Notes under the pieces: generated by a model
The model's database searches: none
The model's input: the letters and a program-made list of their open reading frames with translations, nothing else
What the model was told of the DNA's origin: nothing
Made by a program: the position numbers and the translations under genes
Assembly: GCF_000472545.1 (NCBI RefSeq)
Contig: NZ_AWZV01000017.1
Location: forward strand, 101,290-165,289
DNA length: 64,000 nucleotides
Reading direction: 5' to 3'
DNA from: Burkholderia sp. WSM2232
GTDB taxonomy: Bacteria; Pseudomonadota; Gammaproteobacteria; Burkholderiales; Burkholderiaceae
Shown here: one piece after another, positions 33,847-42,458 of the stretch
Position numbering within the stretch: position 1 is the stretch's first letter
How the letters are laid out: every line of letters starts with the position of its first letter

Positions 33847-34149
33847 ATGGGCGAATTCATTCCAGATTATCTGTTGCGGGAACAGGCGGCGGTCGGCGCG
33901 CTCGTGCTGTTTGGCGTGCTGCGCATCATCGGCGCGGCGCTCGCGTATGAGCGCGGCTGGCGCATTGCAGCCCTCGAGAAGTGGTTCGTGGTGGCTGCCG
34001 TCGTCTATTGCATCCCGCAACTTTTCGATCTGCTCGCGCATGTCTACGGCGCGCACGCAGCGGCAGCCGAACTGGAAGGCAAAGCGGCCGGCTGCGCAAT
34101 CGCACTCTTTTGCGCGCCGATTCTCGGCCATCGGCTGGGGCTGGAATGA
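33847..34149 (+). CDS. Small inner-membrane protein, unrecognised
   Basis: 100 residues from MGEFIPDYLLREQAAVGALVLFGVLRIIGAALAYERGW. Three hydrophobic segments are visible (about residues 15-33, 47-66 and 78-95), with a conserved-looking histidine-containing turn LLAHVYGAHAAA. I do not recognise a family. Its stop overlaps the ATG of the next gene (ATGA), so the two are translated together. The start is not secure because the Shine-Dalgarno match is weak. Confidence 0.6.
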   Translation: MGEFIPDYLLREQAAVGALVLFGVLRIIGAALAYERGWRIAALEKWFVVAAVVYCIPQLFDLLAHVYGAHAAAAELEGKAAGCAIALFCAPILGHRLGLE

Positions 34150-34439
34150 GCGGGTCAGGCAGCCGGATGATGCAGATGCCGTCCCCGCGCAGTTCGCGCC
34201 CAACGCGGCCCGTTGAATCCGCATACCGTGTGGGCGACGTGCTGAGCCTGAAGTCCGGCGGGCGCGCAATGACCGTCACATGGCGCGGTCCGGTGCTGTT
34301 CGCGTCAGGTAACTGGCTCATCTGCCAGTGGTTCAGCAATACAGGCGAACTGCTGCAGGAAATGTTTCCGGAGGAGACACTGGAACCGGCGCGGCCAAAC
34401 AGCCATATTTCGCCGACCGGGCAGAAGCGGGTTCGTTGA
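34146..34439 (+). CDS. DUF2158 (YodC-like) small protein
   Basis: 97 residues. The core YRVGDVLSLKSGGRAMTVTW, then GNWLICQWFSNTGELLQEMFPEETLEPA, matches the YodC/DUF2158 pattern of a short beta-barrel-like domain of unknown role. The first 35 residues are Ser/Pro/Arg-rich and poorly ordered, so translation might start at a later Met (MMQMP). It overlaps the small membrane protein gene by four bases and is closed by a strong terminator, defining a two-gene unit. Confidence 0.75.
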   Translation: MSGSGSRMMQMPSPRSSRPTRPVESAYRVGDVLSLKSGGRAMTVTWRGPVLFASGNWLICQWFSNTGELLQEMFPEETLEPARPNSHISPTGQKRVR

Positions 34440-34466
34440 CCACTTCGTCAGGCGACCGCGTGCATT

Positions 34467-34497
34467 GCGCCGCACGTCGACTGTGCGGCGCTTTTTT
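34467..34497 (+). terminator. Strong terminator after the DUF2158 gene
   Basis: GCGCCGCAC pairs perfectly with GTGCGGCGC across a 7-base loop and is followed by TTTTTT. It starts 28 bases after the stop codon. Confidence 0.93.
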
Positions 34498-34589
34498 ATG
34501 CGACGCGCCGGACCGGCGCTTGCGGCAGCGCGACGAGGCGCGCCATCACCAGACTCGCCCCCGCGCGCGCCGCCGCTGCGACACTGCGC

Positions 34590-35519
34590 TCAGCCGAGCG
34601 CAGCGAACGCCGGCACGCTGTGCGACAGCACCGCAGCGGCGATGAAGACGCCGATCATCGCAAGTGCCTCCAGGTAGAGCACGTTGACGAAGGTATGCGC
34701 GTCCATGGTCGACGCCGTGCGGCGCAGGCGCGGCAACGCGAGGAAGCGGTTCAGGCCGCCGAGCACCAGCGCAAGCGCGACGAGCGACAGTTTGAGGATC
34801 AGAACGTGGCCCCACGTGCTGGACTGTACTGCCAGCAATGAGCCGCCCGAGCCCCGCAGCGCGTTGAACACGCCCGAAACCAACACGAGCCCTACCGCTA
34901 CCACGGATACATTCGACACCTGCGTGGCCGTGCGAATCAGCACACCGCGTGCAGTCGACGCGCCCAGCGCCGGCAGCACGGCAAGGCCCGCCGTGATCGC
35001 GAGGCCGCCCCAAACGCTCGTCACCAGCACATGCAGTGTTTGCATCGCAATCGCCGCAGATGCAGGGCCGTCGTCCGACGCATGGCCGAGGGACGCCTTG
35101 CCGGCCGCAATCGCGATCACCGCAAGCCACAGCAGCGCATTGCGCAGTATGCCGCCGTGGCTCGTCAGCGCCGTGCCGAGCAGCACCAGTGCGCCGGCAA
35201 AGGCGATGCTCCAGCCGTAGCCGACATGCGTTTGCGACAGCACCGTCGGCACGACGCCGAACGCGGCTGGCAACGCGGCGCCGCTCATCGACGCCGCCTG
35301 ATAGAGCAGCCAACCGAGGTCCGCGATCACCAGCACGGTGCTCGCCGTCAACAGTGAACGTTGCGCCCGCAACCATGCCGGTTGTGCGGGCGCGATCTTC
35401 GCCTTAGCGTCGTTCGCGAGCCACGCACTGAGCAAGGCGGAACCGACGGCAAATGCAAACGCAATATTCATGAGCGCGGCCATGGCGACCTGCCCGATCC
35501 ACAGTCCGTCGATGCTCAT
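34590..35519 (-). CDS. copD: Copper resistance protein CopD
   Basis: 309 residues from MSIDGLWIGQVAMAALMNIAFAFAVGSAL, with eight hydrophobic helices. CopD-family elements include LASLGHASDDGPASAAIAMQTLHVLVTSVWGGLAI-like histidines in helices 5-6 (GHASD and LHVLVTSVWGG), and SSTWGHVLILKLSLVALALVLGGLNRF. It is thought to move copper across the inner membrane in partnership with CopC. Its ATG overlaps the copC stop by four bases (ATGA), so the pair is translationally coupled. Confidence 0.88.
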   Translation of the reverse strand: MSIDGLWIGQVAMAALMNIAFAFAVGSALLSAWLANDAKAKIAPAQPAWLRAQRSLLTASTVLVIADLGWLLYQAASMSGAALPAAFGVVPTVLSQTHVGYGWSIAFAGALVLLGTALTSHGGILRNALLWLAVIAIAAGKASLGHASDDGPASAAIAMQTLHVLVTSVWGGLAITAGLAVLPALGASTARGVLIRTATQVSNVSVVAVGLVLVSGVFNALRGSGGSLLAVQSSTWGHVLILKLSLVALALVLGGLNRFLALPRLRRTASTMDAHTFVNVLYLEALAMIGVFIAAAVLSHSVPAFAALG

Positions 35520-35893
35520 TTGACTGTGAACGCAAAGTCGCCTTGCGTGCGATGACCGTCTGTGGCGACCGCCGTCCATTTCACCGCATAGCGGCCGGCG
35601 CCCAGTTGCGGCAGCGGCAGATGCATGACGCGTGCGTCATGAGTGTCAACCTGGGACGCGGCAGAAGCAGCGGGCTTGCCGGTGGCGTCGGCCAGCACGA
35701 TCTTGCTGAAGGCGGGCTCGAGCGGCTCGCTGAAATGAATTGTGACTTGAGCCGGTGCGGCGACCTCGGCGTTCGCAGCCGGCTCGCTGGAAACAAGATG
35801 CGCATGCGCGAATGCGGTCGACGCGAGCAGCAGCGCAGCGGCGCCGAGCGCGGAAGAAAGCTGCGCCGGACGTAATAGATGGATTAGCTTCAT
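35516..35893 (-). CDS. copC: Periplasmic copper-binding protein CopC
   Basis: 125 residues from MKLIHLLRPAQLSSALGAAALLLASTAFA, a signal peptide that exposes His30 as the mature N-terminus (HAHLVSSEPAANAEV), the copper ligand of the family. The C-terminal half has VMHLPLPQLGAGRYAVKWTAVATDGHRTQGDFAFTV with the second histidine ligand. No Met-rich loop is present, so it resembles the Cu(II)-only YobA type. It delivers copper to CopD or buffers it in the periplasm. A cytochrome gene is divergent. Confidence 0.9.
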   Translation of the reverse strand: MKLIHLLRPAQLSSALGAAALLLASTAFAHAHLVSSEPAANAEVAAPAQVTIHFSEPLEPAFSKIVLADATGKPAASAASQVDTHDARVMHLPLPQLGAGRYAVKWTAVATDGHRTQGDFAFTVK

Positions 35894-36275
35894 GTAAGGC
35901 CGATAGCGGGTGATGAGAAAAACGGCGGTTGGCGGCGGGCAGAATGACTCCCCACTGCGCCGCAAACACGGGAGGCGCAGCCAGCGCGCCCCGAAGTGTA
36001 CGCTTCGATGGTTCGGGCGCGGGTCGGTTCAACATTGCGCGCAAAAGTGAGGCGGGTACAGCGCTTGCAACGCCGTGCTCGCGGCAGAAGTCGCACCAGG
36101 CGCTCCTATGCGCAGCACGACGCGCGGCAAACTGTCGCATGTCTGTGACAGGCGCAAACGCCTTCGATGCGTCAAATAGTCATCATCACCCTTCGATGAT
36201 AGAATGCTGCGTCGCCGCAGCGCCGGCTGCCCTTCACACCGAGCCGCTCGAAGTTCGGTCAGGTCCCCGATTTTG
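35894..36275. other. 382-base divergent promoter region, copC / cytochrome c
   Basis: No gene is supported. A possible extended -10 (TGATAGAAT, ending at 36205) faces the cytochrome operon; its -35 element is poor. I found no convincing CueR- or CopR-type copper box by eye. Confidence 0.4.
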
Positions 36276-37007
36276 ATGGAGTTACGCGTGTCTTCAAGAC
36301 GCATTTTCCGCCCGTTGCTTGCCCTTCTGCTGATCGGCTCCGCGGGTGTCTATAGCGCTGCGAAAGCGCAGACTCAACCGAAGGCCCCCGATACGATGGA
36401 AGCGCGCGTGCAAGGTTGCACGGCCTGCCACGGCACGCACGGTCAAGGTACGGACAACGACTACTTCCCGCGTCTCGCGGGCAAGCCGGCCGACTATCTG
36501 TACAACCAGCTGCAGAATTTCCGCGAAGGGCGCCGCAAGTATCCGCCCATGAACTACCTCGTCACGTATCTCAGCGACGACTATCTGCATCAGATCGCCA
36601 CGTACTTCTCCCAGCAGCGTCCGCCGTACCCGCCGCCCGCCAAGCCGACGGTTTCCTCGGCCACGCTCGCGCGCGGCCAGCAGATCGTGCTGAACGGCGA
36701 CGCGTCGAAGCAGATTCCGGCCTGCGCAGCCTGCCACGGCAAGGGCCTGACGGGCATGGAACCGGCTATTCCGGGTCTGGTCGGCCTGCACTCCGACTAC
36801 ATCAGCGCGCAGCTCGGCGCATGGCGTTCGGGCACGCGCCACGCCATCGCACCTGATTGCATGCACACCATCGCCACGCGTCTCACCGACGAAGACGTGA
36901 ACGCGGTTGCTGCCTGGCTTTCCACGCAACAGGCTCCACAAAACCCCGTGCCGGCTCCGGCCCGCTCGATGAAGACTCCGCTTGCCTGCGGCAGCGAACC
37001 GCAATAA
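36276..37007 (+). CDS. Dihaem cytochrome c (c4-like)
   Basis: 243 residues from MELRVSSRRIFRPLLALLLIGSAGVYSAAKAQT, an N-terminal export signal. Haem sites are Cys48-Thr-Ala-Cys-His52 and Cys150-Ala-Ala-Cys-His154, each starting one half of a duplicated fold; FPRLAGKPADYLYNQLQNFREGRR and PAIPGLVGLHSDYISAQLGAWRSGTR are the matching second parts, as in cytochrome c4. It carries electrons in the periplasm, probably to a terminal oxidase or from the partner cytochrome encoded 21 bases downstream. Confidence 0.9.
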   Translation: MELRVSSRRIFRPLLALLLIGSAGVYSAAKAQTQPKAPDTMEARVQGCTACHGTHGQGTDNDYFPRLAGKPADYLYNQLQNFREGRRKYPPMNYLVTYLSDDYLHQIATYFSQQRPPYPPPAKPTVSSATLARGQQIVLNGDASKQIPACAACHGKGLTGMEPAIPGLVGLHSDYISAQLGAWRSGTRHAIAPDCMHTIATRLTDEDVNAVAAWLSTQQAPQNPVPAPARSMKTPLACGSEPQ

Positions 37008-37028
37008 GGCACCGGGAGAGACACTCAA

Positions 37029-38327
37029 ATGAAACGCAAGTCTTTGTTCGCCCTCTCGGCAGTGGTCGTTGTCGCGGCCGCTGCACTCGTCCCCGTCCTG
37101 TGGTCCGGCGGCGACAATCTGCACAACGGTACGGCCGTGGCGGCAACGCCTGCCGACCAGGCTGCGCTCGTGAAGAAGGGCGAGTACCTCGCCCGTGCCG
37201 GCGACTGTATCGCCTGCCATACCGTGCGCGGAGGCAAGCAGTTCGCCGGCGGCCTGCCCATGGCCACGCCGTTCGGCACGATGTTCACGCCGAACATCAC
37301 GCCCGACGACCAGTACGGCATCGGCAAATGGACGCAGGACGACTTCTACCGCGCCATGCACACCGGCCGCTCGAAAGACGGCAGCCTGCTCTACCCCGGC
37401 TTCCCGTTCACGAGCTACACGAAGGTCACGCGCGCCGACTCGGACGCAATCTACGCGTATCTGCGCTCCATCCCGCCGGTTGCCGTGCCGAGCCGTCCGC
37501 ACGAACTCAAATTCCCGTTCAACCAGCGCAACATGCTGATCGGCTGGCGCACGCTGTTCTTCCGTGAAGGCGAGTACAAGCCGGATCCGACCAAGTCGGT
37601 CGAATGGAACCGCGGCGCGTACCTGATCGAAGGTCTTGGCCATTGCGGCATGTGCCACACGTCGATCAACGCCATGGGCGGCCCCGTGAGCTCGGCAGCG
37701 TTTGCCGGCGGTCTGATCCCGCTGCAGAACTGGTATGCGCCGTCGCTCACGTCGAACAAGGAAGCCGGCCTCGGCGACTGGGAAACCAAAGACATCGCCG
37801 ACCTGCTGAAGACCGGCGTCTCCAACCGCGGCGCAGTGTTCGGCCCGATGGCGGAAGTGGTCCACAACAGCCTGCAGTACATGACCGATGCGGACATCAA
37901 CGCAATGGCCACGTACCTGAAGACCATTCCGCAGAAGAGCGAGGCGCCTGAGCCCATGCAGCTCGAAACGTCCGAAAAGTTCGGCGGCGAACTGTTGAAG
38001 CAAGGTCAGAAAATCTACGCTGACAACTGCGCGAAGTGCCACGCGGATAACGGCCTCGGTATGCCGCCGGCCTTCCCGCCGCTCGCGAACAACCAGTCGA
38101 TCCAGATGCCGTCGGCGGTCAACCCGATCCGCATGGTCCTGAACGGCGGCTATCCGCCGAGCACGGAAGCGAACCCGCATCCGTACGGCATGCCGCCGTT
38201 CGCGCAGTCGCTGTCGAATCAGGAAGTGGCGGCCGTCGTGACGTACATCCGTATGTCGTGGGGCAATCACGGCACAGCTGTGTCGCCGCAGCAGGTGGCT
38301 GATCTGCGGTCGGCGCCGCTCGACTAA
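37029..38327 (+). CDS. Trihaem cytochrome c (alcohol/gluconate dehydrogenase-type subunit)
   Basis: 432 residues with an N-terminal membrane/export segment (SLFALSAVVVVAAAALVPVLW). Three CXXCH haem sites start at Cys60, Cys206 and Cys334. The pattern GEYLARAGDCIACHTVRGG, MFTPNITPDDQYGIGKW and LIEGLGHCGMCHTS is that of the cytochrome subunit of membrane-bound alcohol or gluconate dehydrogenases. No dehydrogenase gene is beside it, so its electron donor is unknown. It forms a two-gene operon with the dihaem cytochrome. Confidence 0.9.
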   Translation: MKRKSLFALSAVVVVAAAALVPVLWSGGDNLHNGTAVAATPADQAALVKKGEYLARAGDCIACHTVRGGKQFAGGLPMATPFGTMFTPNITPDDQYGIGKWTQDDFYRAMHTGRSKDGSLLYPGFPFTSYTKVTRADSDAIYAYLRSIPPVAVPSRPHELKFPFNQRNMLIGWRTLFFREGEYKPDPTKSVEWNRGAYLIEGLGHCGMCHTSINAMGGPVSSAAFAGGLIPLQNWYAPSLTSNKEAGLGDWETKDIADLLKTGVSNRGAVFGPMAEVVHNSLQYMTDADINAMATYLKTIPQKSEAPEPMQLETSEKFGGELLKQGQKIYADNCAKCHADNGLGMPPAFPPLANNQSIQMPSAVNPIRMVLNGGYPPSTEANPHPYGMPPFAQSLSNQEVAAVVTYIRMSWGNHGTAVSPQQVADLRSAPLD

Positions 38328-38346
38328 GCAGCGTTCGTTGCACCCG

Positions 38347-38387
38347 GGGCGCGGCCTGCGGAATTCGCGGCCGCGCCCTTCGTTTTT
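38347..38387 (+). terminator. Terminator of the cytochrome operon
   Basis: GGGCGCGGCC pairs perfectly with GGCCGCGCCC across a 12-base loop, followed by TTCGTTTTT. It starts 19 bases after the stop. Confidence 0.85.
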
Positions 38388-38468
38388 CGAGGACCGGTAT
38401 CATGGGCAAAGGATCGCGCCACGCGTGGCGCAGCGATTGCCCGATGAAACCGCGCAGGAGGAAAGACC

Positions 38469-39089
38469 GTGCATGTCGGTGAGCGTTTCAACAGCATTAC
38501 CCACCTCGTCGGCGCCGTGCTGTCGGTGGTGGGGCTGGTTACGCTCGTCACGATGGGCGCAGTCGAGGGCGACGCGTACAAGGTGGTCAGCTTCAGCGTG
38601 TACGGTGCGATGCTGTTCGTGCTGTATGCTATCTCCACGCTCTACCACAGCGTGCGCAGCCCGCGCGTCAAAGCAATACTGCAGAAATGCGACCATTCGG
38701 CGATCTACCTGCTGATCGCCGGCAGCTATACTCCGTTCACGCTTGTCACGTTGCGCGGGCCGTGGGGCTGGTCGCTGTTCGGCGTAAGCTGGGGGCTCGC
38801 CGCTCTTGGCATCGTGCAGGAACTGACGCTCGGGCGACGCACCCGCAGCGTTTCGATGGTGCTGTATGTCCTGATGGGATGGCTCGCGCTCGTTGCCGTC
38901 CGCCCGCTACTGCAGGCCTTACCTGCAGCGGGCACTGCCTGGCTCGTGGCCGGCGGGGTCATTTACAGCGCCGGCATCTACTTCTTCATCAACGACGAGC
39001 GCATCCGGCACGGACATGGTATCTGGCACCTGTTCGTACTGGCGGGCAGTCTGTGTCAATTCGTCAGCGTCGCGCGCTATGTCGCGTGA
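38469..39089 (+). CDS. Haemolysin III family (PAQR-like) membrane protein
   Basis: 206 residues from a GTG start with GGAGGAAAG just before it. Seven hydrophobic helices are visible. Family motifs: VGERFNSITHLVGAVLS, YAISTLYHSV (first metal histidine), CDHSAIYLLIAGSYTPF, and HGHGIWHLFVLAGSLCQF (further histidines). These match the YqfA/haemolysin III branch of the PAQR superfamily, which may be zinc-dependent hydrolases; haemolytic activity is not implied for most members. Confidence 0.9.
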   Translation: MHVGERFNSITHLVGAVLSVVGLVTLVTMGAVEGDAYKVVSFSVYGAMLFVLYAISTLYHSVRSPRVKAILQKCDHSAIYLLIAGSYTPFTLVTLRGPWGWSLFGVSWGLAALGIVQELTLGRRTRSVSMVLYVLMGWLALVAVRPLLQALPAAGTAWLVAGGVIYSAGIYFFINDERIRHGHGIWHLFVLAGSLCQFVSVARYVA

Positions 39090-39315
39090 CGTCCACGGCG
39101 GCGAAATGCAACTTAAGGCCAGTCAACGTGTCTGCATAGCGCGTTGAAGCATTCGGCACGCATCTCGAGCGTGCCGCCGATTTCCCTGCGAACGGAACTG
39201 GGCTTCGGCCCTGATCTCGATCACGCCAGGCGGCGCATTCGTGCAGATATCTGCCGCATGTGCTCCGCCGGCGCTCACATCCGCCGTTCGCGAAACTGCA
39301 TTGCAAAGAACATTT

Positions 39316-40869
39316 ATGTCTTTTGATTCTCTCGGCTTGTCCGAACTGTTGGTCCGCGCTGTACACGAACTCGGCTACACCACTCCGACCCCCATCCAGA
39401 CTCAGGCAATCCCGGCGGTGCTGAACGGCGGCGACCTGCTGGCCGGCGCACAAACCGGCACCGGCAAGACGGCCGGCTTCACGCTGCCCATCCTGCAGCG
39501 TCTTCATTCAATGCCGCCGGTGGCCGCCGCATCGGGCAAGCGTGCCGTGCGCGCCCTCATTCTCACGCCCACGCGCGAACTGGCCGCCCAGGTCGAGGAA
39601 AGCGTGCGCGCTTACGGCAAGTATCTGAAACTGAAGTCCACCGTGATGTTCGGCGGCGTCGGCATCAATCCGCAGATCGGCGCATTGAAGAGTGGCGTGG
39701 ACATTGTCGTCGCGACGCCTGGCCGTTTGCTCGACCACATGCAGCAGAAGACCATCGACCTGTCGCACCTCGAGATTCTCGTGCTCGACGAAGCGGACCG
39801 CATGCTGGACATGGGCTTCATCCATGACATCAAGCGCGTGCTCGCCAAGCTGCCGCCGAAGCGTCAGAACCTGCTGTTCTCGGCCACTTTCTCCGACGAG
39901 ATCAAAACGCTCGCCGACAACCTGCTCGATTCGCCCGCGCTGATCGAAGTCGCGCGCCGCAATACGACAGCGGAAACGGTCGCACAAAAGATCCACCCGG
40001 TGGATCGCGACAAGAAGCGCGAGCTGCTCACGCACCTGATCAAGCAGCACAACTGGTTTCAGGTGCTGGTGTTCACGCGCACCAAGCACGGCGCGAATCG
40101 CCTTGCCGAACAGCTGTCGAAGGACGGCATCAGCGCGCTGGCGATTCACGGCAACAAGAGCCAGTCGGCGCGTACGCGGGCGCTTGCCGAGTTCAAGGAC
40201 GGCACGCTGCAGGTGCTGGTCGCGACCGACATCGCGGCACGCGGTATCGACATCGACCAACTGCCGCATGTCGTCAACTTCGATCTGCCCAACGTGCCGG
40301 AAGACTACGTGCACCGCATCGGCCGCACGGGTCGCGCGGGCGCGACCGGCGAAGCGGTGTCTCTGGTGTGCGTCGACGAACTGCAGTTGCTCAAGGACAT
40401 CGAGAAGCTGATCAAGCGTCCGGTGCCGCAGGAAGTGATTCCCGGTTTTGAACCGGACCCCACCGCCAAGCCGGAGCCGATTCTGCGCCGCGGTCAAGGC
40501 GGGGGCGGCGGTGGACGTTCGCCGCGTCAAGGCCAAGGCACGCCGAAGGCTGGCAACGGCGGCAATGGCGGCTCGGCTCGAGCACCTCAAGGCACGTCGC
40601 AACGCTCGGGGCAGCGTGCGTCGAACGGCCAGCAGCAGCCGAAGCCGTCAGCCGCGAAGCCAGCCGGCAACGGTGGGCATGCGCGCCGCGACGGGCAGCG
40701 TCACGACGACCGGCCGCGTGCTGTCGCGCATGAAGGCAGCGTCGCGCAGCATGCGCCGCGCAAGCCGCAAAGCGGCAATCCGGGCGCTTTGCTTGGCGGC
40801 GGTGCGAAACCACATAGCAATACACCCCGCGGCGGCGGCCCGGCGCGCAGCGGGCAGCGTGGCCGCTAA
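39316..40869 (+). CDS. rhlE: DEAD-box ATP-dependent RNA helicase RhlE
   Basis: 517 residues from MSFDSLGLSELLVRAVHELGYTTPTPIQTQAI (Q motif). Walker A AQTGTGKT, PTRELAAQV, TPGRLLDHM, DEAD in VLDEADRMLDMGF, SAT, and HRIGRTGRAG are all intact. The tail from about residue 390 is Gly/Gln/Arg/Pro-rich, as in RhlE proteins that act in ribosome assembly and RNA decay. The start at 39316 was preferred because it matches the family; upstream codons are open but unconserved. Confidence 0.95.
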   Translation: MSFDSLGLSELLVRAVHELGYTTPTPIQTQAIPAVLNGGDLLAGAQTGTGKTAGFTLPILQRLHSMPPVAAASGKRAVRALILTPTRELAAQVEESVRAYGKYLKLKSTVMFGGVGINPQIGALKSGVDIVVATPGRLLDHMQQKTIDLSHLEILVLDEADRMLDMGFIHDIKRVLAKLPPKRQNLLFSATFSDEIKTLADNLLDSPALIEVARRNTTAETVAQKIHPVDRDKKRELLTHLIKQHNWFQVLVFTRTKHGANRLAEQLSKDGISALAIHGNKSQSARTRALAEFKDGTLQVLVATDIAARGIDIDQLPHVVNFDLPNVPEDYVHRIGRTGRAGATGEAVSLVCVDELQLLKDIEKLIKRPVPQEVIPGFEPDPTAKPEPILRRGQGGGGGGRSPRQGQGTPKAGNGGNGGSARAPQGTSQRSGQRASNGQQQPKPSAAKPAGNGGHARRDGQRHDDRPRAVAHEGSVAQHAPRKPQSGNPGALLGGGAKPHSNTPRGGGPARSGQRGR

Positions 40870-40988
40870 GCAAGTCTTTGAGTGAGGCTGTGAATAGCCG
40901 CTGAGCGGGTTAAGGGGTTGGGAGTTGAGGATGTTGAGGAGTTCAGCGCTTCGGCCGATACACCGCCCGCGCCCAGCCAGATGCCGCC

Positions 40989-41510
40989 TCACCCACCCAA
41001 CGCCGCGGCCCGCTGCAAATGCTCGACCTGCTGTTCCCACCGGTCGAGCACCTTCTCTCCGTCGCTGTCGAGCTCAAACGTAATGCCGCTCGTCAGACGC
41101 GCATAACGCACGCTTTGCGTTTCCGCCGACTCGATCGAGCAGTGCATATAGACGAGACCGCTGTCGTCACCCTCGGCGGGTGGCAACGGCGCGGCGAGCA
41201 ACTGCACCTGATAGAACGCTTCTTCGAGTACGAAGCAAAGCGCCGCGCGCCCGCTCTCTGCCATCGCGCGCGCCGCCCGCGCTTGCGGCCACAACGCGAT
41301 GCAAAGCGTGCGCGAATCCGGCGCGTACAGCTCGCCTATGCCGAGCAGCGACGTACGAATGTGCCGATTTACGTCGACCGTCAGCAGCGACGCCGTGAAG
41401 CCCGTCTTGCTCCTGAGCGACGAGCCGTCGAACAGCGCGCGCACCGCGTCGGGCCATTCGTCGAACGCGGTCTGAGCGAGCGGGCGTTGTGGCAAGGTGG
41501 AGTCGCTCAT
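40989..41510 (-). CDS. Flavin split-barrel-like protein (PNPOx-type fold)
   Basis: 173 residues from MSDSTLPQRPLAQTAFDEWPDAVRALFDG. The strand pattern TGFTASLLTVDVNRHIRTSLLGIGELYAPDSRTLCIALWPQARAARAMAESGRAALCFV resembles FMN-binding split-barrel proteins of the pyridoxamine-phosphate oxidase superfamily. The last third contains DRWEQQVEHLQRA, a helix. Cofactor and substrate cannot be inferred. It is followed upstream by the ferritin-like gene on the same strand (120-base gap). Confidence 0.55.
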   Translation of the reverse strand: MSDSTLPQRPLAQTAFDEWPDAVRALFDGSSLRSKTGFTASLLTVDVNRHIRTSLLGIGELYAPDSRTLCIALWPQARAARAMAESGRAALCFVLEEAFYQVQLLAAPLPPAEGDDSGLVYMHCSIESAETQSVRYARLTSGITFELDSDGEKVLDRWEQQVEHLQRAAALGG

Positions 41511-41630
41511 CGTAGGGGTCCAGTGAAAGAGCAAGGCATCCATCATGCCTCGAAAAGCAGATGGCCCGCACGCGGCGGGCCATTCTTCTGCAGGCGCGCC
41601 ACGAGCGCACCAACGCAACAAGTCAGAGCT

Positions 41631-42458
41631 CTAACGAAAGAACACGTGTTGCGTGATTTTCGCGAGCGGATAATGCACGCCGGGTTGAATCTTCGCGGGC
41701 AGATTAAGCGGCTTAAGCAGCATTTTCACGCACATGTCGGCCGACAGGTTGCGCCGCACGAGCGCATTGATGCGCGCGGCGCGCGCACGGTTATAGGCTT
41801 CATCGCGCACGCGCTCCGGATAGCGGATCGCGAATACATGACGCAAGGCAATTTCCGAGTCTTCGTTCTTGATTTCCATCACGCGGCGCATGAGCGCGCC
41901 GAGCACCGCGAGCCGGCCATTGCCTTCTATCTTGTTGTACTTTTTGAAGTACTTGAAAAAGTGCTTGTAGTGGCGGACTTCATCCGTACGAATGTTGTCT
42001 GTGATCTGCTTCAATACCGGCTCATCAGAACACTCGCCAATCGCGCGATATAACGTCGCCGTGCCGGTTTCCACCACGCAGCGCGCCACCATTTCGAGCG
42101 CCCGGGTTTTTTCGAAATCTTCCACGGAACAGGTCAGCGAATACTCGTCCATGAAATTACGGAACGCCGTGTCCCAATCGTATTCGGGCCACACGTAAGC
42201 GATATACGTCTTCAGCGCGCGGCCGTGCTGCATTTCCTCGGGCTCCCACTCGTTATTGAGCCACGCGGACACTTCGGGATCGTCGTCAAAGAACTGACTG
42301 AGATTACTGGTGTAAAGATCGGTGCCGCTTTCAATAAACGAAGCCGCGCACAGCAGCAATAACAGGTCTTCGTTTGCGACTGCTTTCTGGCGATCAATGC
42401 GCGTGAGGTCGATGTCCTCGATTCGCCAGGGCATGACATGGTTAAGCTCAGTGTGCAT
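41631..42458 (-). CDS. Ferritin-like di-iron protein of unknown function
   Basis: 275 residues from MHTELNHVMPWRIEDIDLTRI; GGGAG nine bases upstream favours this start over an in-frame ATG at 42497. Di-iron ligand candidates occur in helix pairs: FIESGTDLY, WEPEEMQHGRAL (ExxH), EMVARCVVETGTATLYRAIGE and IRTDEVRHYKHFF (ExxH). This two-fold E...ExxH arrangement is the ferritin-like superfamily core, close to acyl-desaturase and AurF-type oxygenases. The C-terminal helices are rich in Arg. No partner reductase is adjacent and substrate is unknown. Confidence 0.8.
   Translation of the reverse strand: MHTELNHVMPWRIEDIDLTRIDRQKAVANEDLLLLLCAASFIESGTDLYTSNLSQFFDDDPEVSAWLNNEWEPEEMQHGRALKTYIAYVWPEYDWDTAFRNFMDEYSLTCSVEDFEKTRALEMVARCVVETGTATLYRAIGECSDEPVLKQITDNIRTDEVRHYKHFFKYFKKYNKIEGNGRLAVLGALMRRVMEIKNEDSEIALRHVFAIRYPERVRDEAYNRARAARINALVRRNLSADMCVKMLLKPLNLPAKIQPGVHYPLAKITQHVFFR

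Noticed and set aside
36294..38270. Minus-strand open frame of about 650 codons opposite the cytochrome genes
   Set aside because: The plus strand encodes two cytochromes with intact haem motifs; the antisense product has no recognisable domain.
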